DNA of 34,074 bases from Thermoplasmata archaeon (GTDB taxonomy: Archaea; Thermoplasmatota; Thermoplasmata; Lutacidiplasmatales; UBA184). The position numbers and the translations under genes were made by a program. Below the pieces are notes generated by a model. The model made no database searches. It was not told the DNA's origin and saw only the letters and a program-made list of their open reading frames with translations. The stretch lies in the NCBI GenBank assembly GCA_021827405.1, contig JAKAVY010000019.1:1-34074 (forward strand), read 5' to 3'. Each line of letters begins with the position of its first letter. Position 1 is the first letter of the stretch. Below are positions 1-8,400 of this stretch, one piece after another.

Positions 1-2
1 AG

Positions 3-109
3 GGCCGGGACCGAGATTCTCCGGAGCGGGGGGGGGTCCCCTGCTCCCTTTGAACCCGGGTCGAGGGATCCACAGTCCCCCAGGATAACCAAACTACCCC
101 ATCCCGGCC
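3..109 (-). tRNA. tRNA-His (anticodon GTG), interrupted by an intron in the T loop
   Basis: Read on the minus strand, a full cloverleaf can be built by eye. The extra G(-1) at 109 faces C73 at 3, the hallmark of tRNA-His. The acceptor stem is 7 perfect pairs (108-102 with 10-4). The D arm is 99-82, with G18G19 at 90-89. The anticodon stem is GGGGA/TCCCT (80-76 with 68-64) around the loop CTGTGGA, with anticodon GTG at 73-71. The T stem is CCGGG/CTCGG (59-55 with 15-11, one G-U). The T loop is split: TTCAAA (54-49), a 32-nt insert (48-17), then T at 16, giving the mature loop TTCAAAT. CCA is not encoded. A TATA box centred near 136 puts transcription start at about 109, on G(-1). A search that does not expect a T-arm intron would probably miss this gene. 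Confidence 0.85.
17..48 (-). other. tRNA intron at position 59/60 of tRNA-His
   Basis: This 32-nt insert splits the T loop of the tRNA-His gene. It can fold into a bulge-helix-bulge-like shape: the T stem is the outer helix. A 3-nt bulge AAT (18-16) sits on the 3' strand. A short central helix follows (54-52 with 21-19, one wobble, then an A.G mismatch). The second 3-nt bulge, AAG (50-48), lies on the 5' strand, and the inner helix is GGAGC/GCTCC (47-43 with 27-23). Cutting after the second base of each bulge gives exactly the mature TTCAAAT loop. Removing 51-20 would instead give TTCGAAT, so the exact splice points are inferred. Confidence 0.72.
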
Positions 110-130
110 GCGGGCGCGCGAGAGGGAGGG

Positions 131-139
131 TCCATAAAA
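131..139 (-). promoter_or_regulatory. TATA box of the tRNA-His gene
   Basis: On the minus strand the sequence reads CTTTTATGG, an archaeal TATA-like element in a very GC-rich setting. Its centre lies about 27 nt upstream of position 109, the G(-1) of tRNA-His. It touches the 3' end of the neighbouring coding region, which stops at 142. Confidence 0.6.
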
Positions 140-141
140 GA

Positions 142-1116
142 CTACCGGCCCGTGGCCGGGGGCCTCCGCCAGACCGATCGCGTCTCCACCTTCCCGCTGG
201 CGGCGTCGACCCGGGCCAGCACGCCGGCCGTCCGGCCCAGGGACTCGAACTCCAGGGAGTACCAGAAGACCTCGAACGCGTCCGGCGAGGGGACCACGTC
301 GGCGAAGAAGTAGGACCTCGTCAAAAACCGGCTCCGGGCCATGGCGGCGGGGTACGACCGGTCCAAGGCCTCCTGCGCCCCTCCCACCGGACCAGCCGCC
401 CCCGGTTCCGGGTGGACCTTAAGCTCGTGCACCGGTCCGGTGAAACCCCGCCCGAGGGCGTATCGGCGGAACCGTACCCGGGTCCCGTCCGCTCCCACCG
501 CTTCCTCGATGAGGGTCCAGCGCAACGGGTTCCCGGTGGGGATGACCCCGGTGTAGCCCTCGCGTTTGCGCACGCCCTCCACCCGGAGCCGACCGAGGCC
601 CCGGACGGCCAGGTAGAGGGCGTAGATCCCCGCCAGCACCCACGCGGTGAAGACCCAGATCTCCGGCGGGGTCCGGTTCCGCTCCGTCAGCAGGACCGTG
701 AAGGAGACCGCGGTCATGGCCAGGGTGGCGAAGTTCACGGCCCGGTCGGCGTCCAGATGGACCTGCCGGTCGGAAAAGGGGGCGAGCGGGGGGACCGCGA
801 AGTTCGTGAACCCGTCCAAAAGGATGTGACTGATCCCTCCCAGCTCCATGGCGAGGAAGAACATCCACCAGAGGCCCCCGGCGAGGAGGGGGGCGAAGAG
901 GGCGCCCCCCGCGGCGATGATCGTCACCCCCACCAGGGAGTGGGTGATCCCGTGGTGACCCAGCAACGGATAGCGCCGGGCCAGGGGGAAGAAGAGGATG
1001 TCCGCGTCCGGTAGCCCACCGGCCAGGGCCCCGGCCGCGATGTAAAGGGGGGCCTGCGGCCCGAAGGCGATGAAGGAGACCAGGTAGGCGACCAGGACAT
1101 GGGTGAACAGGTCCAT
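142..1116 (-). CDS. YdjM/DUF457-type membrane-bound metal-dependent hydrolase-like protein
   Basis: The 324-aa protein resembles the YdjM (PF04307) family of integral membrane proteins annotated as putative metal-dependent hydrolases. The family's conserved polar residues are present: H6 in the first helix, the motif GGLPDAD (33-39), HHGITHS (54-60) and SHILLDGFTN (96-105). These His and Asp residues lie between hydrophobic segments and are the likely metal ligands. Further helices lie near 123-145 and 150-170, followed by a soluble domain of about 150 residues that the core family does not usually have. The ATG at 1116 lies 52 nt after the EF-1beta stop and no TATA box is visible between them, so it is probably the last gene of the aglB operon. 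The real substrate is unknown; in bacteria some members are linked to the LexA/SOS response, which cannot be assumed here. Confidence 0.78.
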   Translation of the reverse strand: MDLFTHVLVAYLVSFIAFGPQAPLYIAAGALAGGLPDADILFFPLARRYPLLGHHGITHSLVGVTIIAAGGALFAPLLAGGLWWMFFLAMELGGISHILLDGFTNFAVPPLAPFSDRQVHLDADRAVNFATLAMTAVSFTVLLTERNRTPPEIWVFTAWVLAGIYALYLAVRGLGRLRVEGVRKREGYTGVIPTGNPLRWTLIEEAVGADGTRVRFRRYALGRGFTGPVHELKVHPEPGAAGPVGGAQEALDRSYPAAMARSRFLTRSYFFADVVPSPDAFEVFWYSLEFESLGRTAGVLARVDAASGKVETRSVWRRPPATGR

Positions 1117-1153
1117 GACCGCTCCGGGCCCGTCCGCCCCGCTCCGTCCTGGC

Positions 1154-1169
1154 GACCCCGTGAGGGGTC
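1154..1169 (-). other. Short hairpin directly after the EF-1beta stop codon
   Basis: The sequence GACCCC-GTGA-GGGGTC is a perfect 6-bp stem with a 4-nt loop that starts at the stop codon of the EF-1beta gene. No T-run follows on the minus strand, so it does not look like a classical terminator. It may protect the 3' end of the message or attenuate reading into the next gene. Confidence 0.35.
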
Positions 1170-1435
1170 TAGAGGAGGGAGCTCTCCATGACCTCTACGC
1201 TCTCCGCGTGGGGAACGGAGGCCAGGGCCTTCTCCACCCGCTCCAGGATCCCCCCGGCGTCGTCCATCTGGACCGCCACGAGCAGCTCCTTTAACCCGTA
1301 GGCCACGTCCCGGACCTGGACGCCCCTCAGCTTCACTTCCGCGGGCAAGGCCGCCTTGGCCCCTTCGGCCAGGGCGCGCATGTCCACCTGGATGCCCTGG
1401 GGCATGACCCGGTAGAGGACGGAGACGGTTCCCAT
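1169..1435 (-). CDS. Translation elongation factor 1-beta (aEF-1beta)
   Basis: The 88-aa protein has the length and sequence of archaeal EF-1beta, the nucleotide exchange factor that replaces GDP by GTP on aEF-1alpha. It begins with the family pattern of a short beta strand (GTVSVLYRVMPQG), has the region VAYGLKELLVAVQMDD in the middle, and ends with a strand bearing VESVEVM-like residues (HAESVEVMESS). It is a single ferredoxin-like alpha/beta domain. The ATG lies 9 nt after the stop of the zinc-ribbon gene, with a strong ribosome-binding site (GGAGG) between them. A small zinc-ribbon gene next to EF-1beta is a common archaeal arrangement, which supports both calls. Confidence 0.93.
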   Translation of the reverse strand: MGTVSVLYRVMPQGIQVDMRALAEGAKAALPAEVKLRGVQVRDVAYGLKELLVAVQMDDAGGILERVEKALASVPHAESVEVMESSLL

Positions 1436-1444
1436 GATCCCTCC

Positions 1445-1651
1445 CTAGGGGCCCTGGAACCCGCAACGGGGGCAGCGGTAGGAGACGCTCTGGTCCCGGC
1501 ACTGCTGGCAGCGGCCCAAGGGCTCCCCGCAATCCGGACAGGGGAACTCCACCGAGCCCTTGGCGCGGAGGCTCCTCCCGCAGGAGAGGCAGGTGTGGAG
1601 GGAGGCCCCGGAGGGGGGCGAGGCGACCGGAGAAGGTTCGGGGGTGCTCAT
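1445..1651 (-). CDS. Small zinc-ribbon protein (DUF1610/HVO_2753-like)
   Basis: This 68-aa protein carries four CxxC knuckles: CLSC (21-24), CPDC (38-41), CQQC (48-51) and CPRC (60-63). They would bind two zinc ions. The pattern matches the small archaeal zinc-finger family (HVO_2753-like, DUF1610) that usually sits beside the EF-1beta gene, as it does here. The N-terminal 17 residues are low complexity. The ATG overlaps the stop of the upstream surface-protein gene as ATGA (1648-1651), which fixes the start and implies coupled translation. The function is not established; a role near the ribosome or in RNA binding is only suggested by its neighbours. Confidence 0.88.
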   Translation of the reverse strand: MSTPEPSPVASPPSGASLHTCLSCGRSLRAKGSVEFPCPDCGEPLGRCQQCRDQSVSYRCPRCGFQGP

Positions 1652-2490
1652 GGGCTCTTCCGGTTGCGGGTGCGGCGGGGCGCCACGATGAGGAGCGATA
1701 TAAAGATGGCCAGCACGGTGAGCAGGATCCCCACCTCCCAGTCGAGGGTGTAGTTCGCCGGAGCGGCCTGCACGTAGAAGCTGATGCTCTCGGTGTGGGC
1801 GCCGCCGGAGAAGACCAGAAGCCCGGGGACGGACTGGATCACCAGGGTGAAGGTGTGCTCGCCGGGAGAGAGGCCCAGGGTCGTGTAGTTGTAGGTGAAC
1901 GTGGCGTGGGTGAGGGGCGCCAGCGACGTGAGCCCGGCGCTTCCCAGGACCTTCCCGTCCAAGAGCACCTCCACCGAGGCCCCGGTCACGGTCCGGTTGC
2001 TCGGGTTGTACACCGTGGCCGTGAGGAGATAGGGGGTCACCACCTGGAAGGTCCGGGTGAAGTTCGCCGTCTCGTTGCCCGACGGGCCGTGGGAGGTGAG
2101 CGAGACGGCCAGGGTGTAGGTCCCCGGGGAACTGATGGAGCCCACGGTGAACGTCTGGTTGTCCGTGGCGAAGGCCCCCGAGGGGGGCTGGACGAAGGCC
2201 CCGGTGGTGTTCGGGCCCAGCAGCTGGGTGGTGAAGGTGTAGTTCCCCACCAGGCCGGAGGCGTCCACCGCCGTCCCGTTGAAGGCGACCATGTAGAAGT
2301 TCCCCTTCCCTTTCACGGCGATCGCCGGGGGGCCCGTCAGACGGGCCGTGAGGGGGTTCGAGGGCCCATGGACCGGCGGGGAGGGGTGAGCGGCGGGGAC
2401 CGCGGCCCCGAGACCGAGCGGGAGGAGGCCGAAAACGAAGAGCACGCTGAGCACGAGCAGCGCGCGGACCGGCCCAGGGACCGGGCTCAT
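1648..2490 (-). CDS. Membrane-anchored surface glycoprotein encoded with AglB
   Basis: The 280-aa protein has an N-terminal hydrophobic segment (about 8-30) that looks like a signal peptide or anchor. The ectodomain seems to hold two immunoglobulin-like beta sandwiches; the second (about 150-235, LTATVYNPSNRTVTGASVEV onward) resembles CARDB-type adhesion modules. A C-terminal transmembrane helix (about 252-270) is followed by a basic tail (RRTRNRK). Nine N-x-S/T sequons can be counted, so heavy N-glycosylation is expected. The ATG overlaps the aglB stop as ATGA (2487-2490), so an upstream in-frame extension inside aglB is rejected. Tight coupling suggests the protein is a partner or favoured substrate of AglB; this is inference. 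No close named family is recognised. Confidence 0.82.
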   Translation of the reverse strand: MSPVPGPVRALLVLSVLFVFGLLPLGLGAAVPAAHPSPPVHGPSNPLTARLTGPPAIAVKGKGNFYMVAFNGTAVDASGLVGNYTFTTQLLGPNTTGAFVQPPSGAFATDNQTFTVGSISSPGTYTLAVSLTSHGPSGNETANFTRTFQVVTPYLLTATVYNPSNRTVTGASVEVLLDGKVLGSAGLTSLAPLTHATFTYNYTTLGLSPGEHTFTLVIQSVPGLLVFSGGAHTESISFYVQAAPANYTLDWEVGILLTVLAIFISLLIVAPRRTRNRKSP

Positions 2491-5400
2491 CGGCGCACCC
2501 ACCTCCGCCGCTTCTGCCAGCGGTAGACCAGGGCCACGGCCACGAGGGCCAGCGCCGGGGCCACCGAGAGGAGGGCATAGGCGATGGGGAGGTAGGCGGC
2601 CGGGGCAGAACCGCCCACCGAAGGTCCGGTCACCGCCAGGGTGTTGTTCAGCGCCAGGGGAGTCGCCGAGGGGAGGTGCAGGATGAGGGTGATGCTGGCC
2701 CCCGGGAACGTGAGGTCCTGGACGTAGATCAGGACCGATGCCGGAAGGACCGGGGCGGAGGTCCGGGCCAGCAGGCGGAACTGTGCCTGCTGGGGGGAGG
2801 CGCCCGGGGTCACGGTGAACGAACCGGGCAGGGTCCCTCCCGAACTGGTGGTGACCTGGTAGTTCCACCCGTCCTGGTAGAGGACCGCCCCGTTCGCCAC
2901 GGAGAGGCTGATGGTGCTCGGGGTGTTGCCCGCCCCGCCCACGAAGAAGGGAAGGAAGATGCTGGTGGAGGAGATCGTGACCGAGGCGGGTTGCTCCCCG
3001 CCCGTCACGCCGTAGACCGGAGATAGGGCCAGGGGCACGGTGTACTGCGCGAGGGAGACGTTGGTCAACGGCCGGGAATAGAGGGAGAGCAATACCGGAG
3101 CGTGGGTCGAAAGGGCGTTCCGGGGGACCAGGACCTCCGCCCCTACCGCCTGGGACCCGCCGGGGACCAGGGTGAAGTTCCCGGGGGAGAAGCGGATCGC
3201 CCAGTTGGAGGGGGTCCCGTTCAGGGTGAGGTTCAGCACCTGGTTACCCGTGTTCCGGACCACCAGGGCGACGCTCACCCCGGTGCCGGCGATCGCGGGG
3301 ATGCTCGATGGGCCGAGGGCGGTCAGGCTGGCGGAAGGATGGTAATCCGGGGCCAGGGACGCCGACTGCGCCCCGTTGGAGCTCATCACCGTGAGGCTCA
3401 ACGTCCGGGTCAGGTTCACGCTGGGGCCGTAGGGCGCCACCACCGCGAGCAGCCCCACCGAGTAGGACCCGGACGGGAGGGCCAGGGTCACCGGACTGCC
3501 CCAGGGATAGGTCCCCAGGGCGAACGCGCCACCAGTGCCGGTTCCCGTCACAGTGACATTCACCGCCGAGGGGGTGGGAAGCGAGGACGGGGAGGAAAGG
3601 CTGAGCACCTGGGACCATCCCGGGCGGAACGAGAGCGTGGCGACGACGGGGACGGGGGAGTAAGGGACGGTGAGGTTGCCGAAGCCAGCCAGGGGCACCC
3701 CGGCAGCATCCAGGACCCCGTAGAGGTGATAGGTCCCCGGGACCAAGGAAAGGCGGATCCCCGGGCTGGTGACCGCGTAGCGCTGGGGGGACGAGCCGTT
3801 CGGGCCGACCGGGGCGACCCAGAGGGTGCCCGACCCCGCCGGCGCGCCGGATCCCACCCGGAAGCCGAGGTCCACCGGGGTGGCAGCGAGGGTGGCGGAG
3901 ACCGGTACGAGGCATGGGGAGTCCTCCCCGGCCGCCCCCAACGCACAGGTGACGTTCCCTGAGGTCGCGAACGTGTAGTTCTCGGAGGGCGGGGAAGCCG
4001 GCCAGGGGGCGGTGGCGGCCACCCGGAACCGGTAGGTCCCGGGCGGCAGGAGGAGGGTGAGCCCCCCGCTCCCCGTGGTGTTGAGGCTCACCGAGCCTCC
4101 GGAGAGCCCCTGCACCGTGACCGGGAGGGTCCGGTCCACGGCGGTCCCCGCCAGCGTCTGGAGGCTCACCGTGAGGGTCCCGGCGCGCGTGAGGTTCAGC
4201 TGTCGGGGGGATAGGGTGCCATTGGAGAGGAACGAGACGTTCCCGAAGAAGGCGTACGATCCGCCCGGCCCCTGGGCGGTGGCCCAGACGGTGTAGTTCC
4301 CCGGGGGGGCCAGGATGCTTGTCCGGAACTGGGCCCCCGGGAAGGTGAGGTTGCCCGGGGCGCCATAGACCTTCACCGAGGCCTGGTTGAGACTAAAGTT
4401 GCTCAGCGAGGTTCCCGTGAGGTTCCCCACGTAGGTCCGCTGGGGGTAGAGGTACGCCGTCACCTGGATCCGCGAGGAGCCCAGCGGGACGGTCAACGGC
4501 ACCGCCGCCAGGGGCCGGTAGACGGTGCGGTTGGGCCCGAGGGCGTAGCCGTTGATGAGGTAGCTCCCCGGGGCCAGGGAGAAGTTCGCCGGGTTCCCGC
4601 GCCCCACCACGGTCAGCCCGCCGCCCCGCAGGTCGGTCACGTTGAACTGGGGTGGGCTCGAGCCCGCCGGTAGCCCGGGGCCGTAGACCGATACCGGCAC
4701 CGGGGCCGGGGTGAGGATCACCCGGCTGATCCCGCTCAGGGCCGAGGGGCTCAGCCCCGAGCGGAGGAAGGGGAGGAAGCCCGGGGCGCTGACGGTAAGC
4801 GAGTAGGTGACGTTCCCCAACGGGAGCCGGACCGTGAGGTTCCCCGCCCCTCCTGTGAGAAGCTGGAGGAGGGAAGCCGGTTGGGCCGTGACGTTGACCC
4901 GGGCGCCCGGCAGGACGGAGAAGGTCCCGGTGGCGTTCAGATAGCCCACCTGGGGGACGAACGAGAACCCGCTGCCCAGGTTGAGGTTGAGGGTAAGCGG
5001 GGCGGTCCCCACCGTGACGCCGCCGAGGGCCACCTTGGACAGGGGGCTGGTGCCGGGGTAGCTCGCCAGGAAGGTGTAGCTACCCGCCGGCAGGTAGAGC
5101 TGGTATCGACCCGAGGCGTTCGAATAGGCGGGAAGGACGGCCCCCTGGGCGCTCTGGATGAGGAGCGTGACCCCTCCTTCGGGAGCCGGCGTCCCCGCGA
5201 GATAGGTGGAGCCGGAGAGCAGGCCCGCCGGGAGCAGGGACAAGGAACCGGAGTAGCCCGGACCCGGGCCCGAGGGAAGAAGGAGGTTCCCCATGCCCGC
5301 CACGTAGGTCCCGTTCAAGGCGGCCAGGGCATAGACGGACCAGTTCCCCTCCGGGACCTGGGCGGTGATCGTCCCGGCCCCGTTGGAGAAGAAGAGGTAG

Positions 5401-8400
5401 GACTGGTTGGCGGAACTGGTGGAGTTGCTCACCGTCCCCAGCGGGGTGAACCGGACCGGCACGTTGGGAAGGGGGAATCCCCGGTAGTCCACCGACAAGG
5501 TGACCGTCACGGGCACCTCCACGGTGAGCGTCTCCGTGAGGTTGGTCCCCGGATGGGCCGTGGAGAGGCTCAGGGGGATGGAGGAGAGCCCGCCGGGGAC
5601 GCTGGCCCTGAGGGAATAGTTCCCGGGGGGGAGGGGAGCGAAGGAGAAGTTGCCGGTCGTGTTGGTCACGAAGGAACGGACGGACCCGTTGGTCACGGAA
5701 AGGAGGCTCACCGTGGCCGAGCTTACGGGAAGGCCGGTCCGGGAGAGCACCCGTCCGGTGAGGCGGCCCGGGGAGAGCCCGACGTTCTCGGTGATGGCGC
5801 CCCCCCGGCTCACGTCCACGGTGGTGTAGTTCACCAGGGCGGGACCCACCCTCACCTTCAGGGCGTAGCTTCCCGGCGCCACGTCCGTGAACTGGAAGAA
5901 CCCGCTCGCGTCGGTGGTCTCCCGGTAGGTGAGGCCACCGGTGGTGCTGGCCAGCAGGACCGGGGCCCGGGGCAGGATCGTATCGTTCGAGGCGAAGGCG
6001 TTCGTGCCGGCCTCGTTGAAGTAGACCTGTCCGCTCACGGTGCTCGACGGGAGGGAGAAGCTCACCGGCACCGGGGCCGGGTCGGTCTGGTAGGCCTGGG
6101 CCTGCGTGATGGTGAGGTTCTGCTCCGCCACCACATAGGCCCCCTCCTGGGTGAGCGGGTCGAGCGCCCCGTAGCTCACCACCACCGAGACCGGCCCCGG
6201 CGGCCCGATGAGGGAGTAGCCGCCCTGGGCGTTCGTGGTGGTGGTCATGTGGGGGATGCCGTACTGGTCTAAGATGGTGACCCGGAGGCCCGGGGCGGGC
6301 TTCCCGTCGGCCAGTTGCACCGACCCCACCACGCTGGCCCCGGGGTAGTACTCCATGATCGTCTCGCCGTTGCTGTAGTAGGAGGTGGGGGAGAGGTCCG
6401 CCGTGCCGATCCCCGCGGCCTGGTAGGCCAGGGCCTGCTGGTAGTTCACCGCGACGAAGCAGTTGGGGTGGGCCTGGTAATCCGTGTAGGGGCACCAGTA
6501 CGCCGTCCGGTACCCCACCATGAAGTGCTGCATCATCCAGCCGGGTTCCGGCTGGTAGTTCGACAGCGAGCTGGACAGCCCCGGGATCCCGGCCCCGGCG
6601 CCGATGTCCGTCCCGTTGTATCCCGCAAAGAAACGGTAGATCATGGTGTTGAAGAACGAGGGGGCGTAGCTGATGTTGTAGGAGACCACGCCCACACCGG
6701 CAGGCTGCTGGCCGAGGACGTAGGTGTTCCCGTCGGTCCCCAGGACCGTGACCTGGAAGAATCCCGTGGGGATCCCCCCGGAACTGATCACCCGTCCCGT
6801 GAGGTCGGCCGGGGCGTAGAAGATCCCCGTGTTGCTCCCGGAGGTGGGGAAGAGCAGGCTGTTGGACATGGCGTAGCGGATGCTCCAGCCGGTGTACGCC
6901 TGGATGTCCTGGTAGACCTTCACCACCTGGTTCTCCGAGAGGGAGGAGGCGAGGAAGATGGAGACCACGTTGTACATGGCGCTCAGCGGGCTGATGGTGG
7001 TGGGGTCGAAGGGGCCGTAGAGCACCGGGTTCCCCAGGACGATCCGCACGTCCGCGCTCTGGTTGGCGAGATAGGTGTGGAGCAGGGTCAGGTTCACATC
7101 GTCGGAGGCCAGCTGCGCGTTCAGCGCGGCGGGGAGGTAGGGCTTGCCGGTGGTCTGCGCCTCCGCGTAGAGGAGGTCGGCCGCGAGGACCCCGATCGCC
7201 CCCGACTCGTTCTGGGCCAGGAGGAAGTTGCCGGAAGGGTCGATCCCGTCCTGGAAGTTGTCCGCCACCGTGGGATGCTGGCCTTGGTCCAGGGCCTGGA
7301 ACCCGTAGTCCCACCAGCTGATGAACGCAGGACGCGAACTGATGGGAAGGATGTTCGTGTCCTGTTGCGCGAGCCAATTGTAGCCGTTCTCGTCGTACTG
7401 GCTGGGGGTGTCCACCTGGATCCCCGCGGCACCGAAGTACGCGGACGTGGCGTTCGCGGGAGCCACTCTCAGCGCCGGCGGGAGGCTGTCGAACACCTGC
7501 TGGTTGTACTGGGACTTCACGTTGTACGGGATGGCCGCGTCGGTGGCGTACCAGACGTTGGGGAGCAGCAGCGCGACGAGGATGAGCCCCACCGCCACGT
7601 GACGGAGCTTCACCGAGCGGCGGAGGGCGAGCCAGCGGTTCCCGCGACCCCCCAAGGAGGCGAAGTTCCGGCGCATCTGCGGGAGGCCCAGGCGGTCGAT
7701 CCCCACTAAGACCACTTCCGCCGGGAGGAGGGCGAAGACGGGGGACCCCAGGAGGAAGAACTTCGCCGCCGAGACGGGTAGGTAGATCCCCAGGAGGCTG
7801 AAGATCACCATGAAGACATGCTCCCGGCGGAACCGGTGGGCGTAGAGGTAGTACAGGAAGAGCGCGAGCCCGGCGAACGCCAGGAAGAACGTGAGGACCC
7901 CGTAGCTCACGATGAGCGCGTCGAAGCTCGGGGCCTGGGCCTCGGCGACGGTGGAGTAGATGAGGCTCTTGATGAAGTAGCCCTGCCCGGTGAGCACCGC
8001 GTTGAAGTACGAGGGGTTGTAGAGGAAGAGGCCCCCCGCCGCGGCCAGGACCGAGAGGATGAGCGCGGGCACCGAGACCACCCAGGGGGCGTTCCTCAGG
8101 AAGAGGAAGGGCAGGAGGACCAACAGCCCGCCGAACCAGAGGAAGACGGGGACGGTGAACCAGTAGCTGAAGTCCCCCTGGATGTAGTAGTACGGCATGG
8201 CCATGAGGAAGCCCACCGTCCCGACGATGAGCGTCACCACGTAGAGGCCGAAGGAGTCCAGGCCCCGGATACGTTCCACCACCAGCATGATGGCGAGGAA
8301 GATGACCACCACGGCCACCACGTAGGTGTATCCCTGCCAGGCCAGCATGGTGGCCCCCAGCGCCACGCCGGTGAGGACCGCCCAGCGGACGGACATCTCC

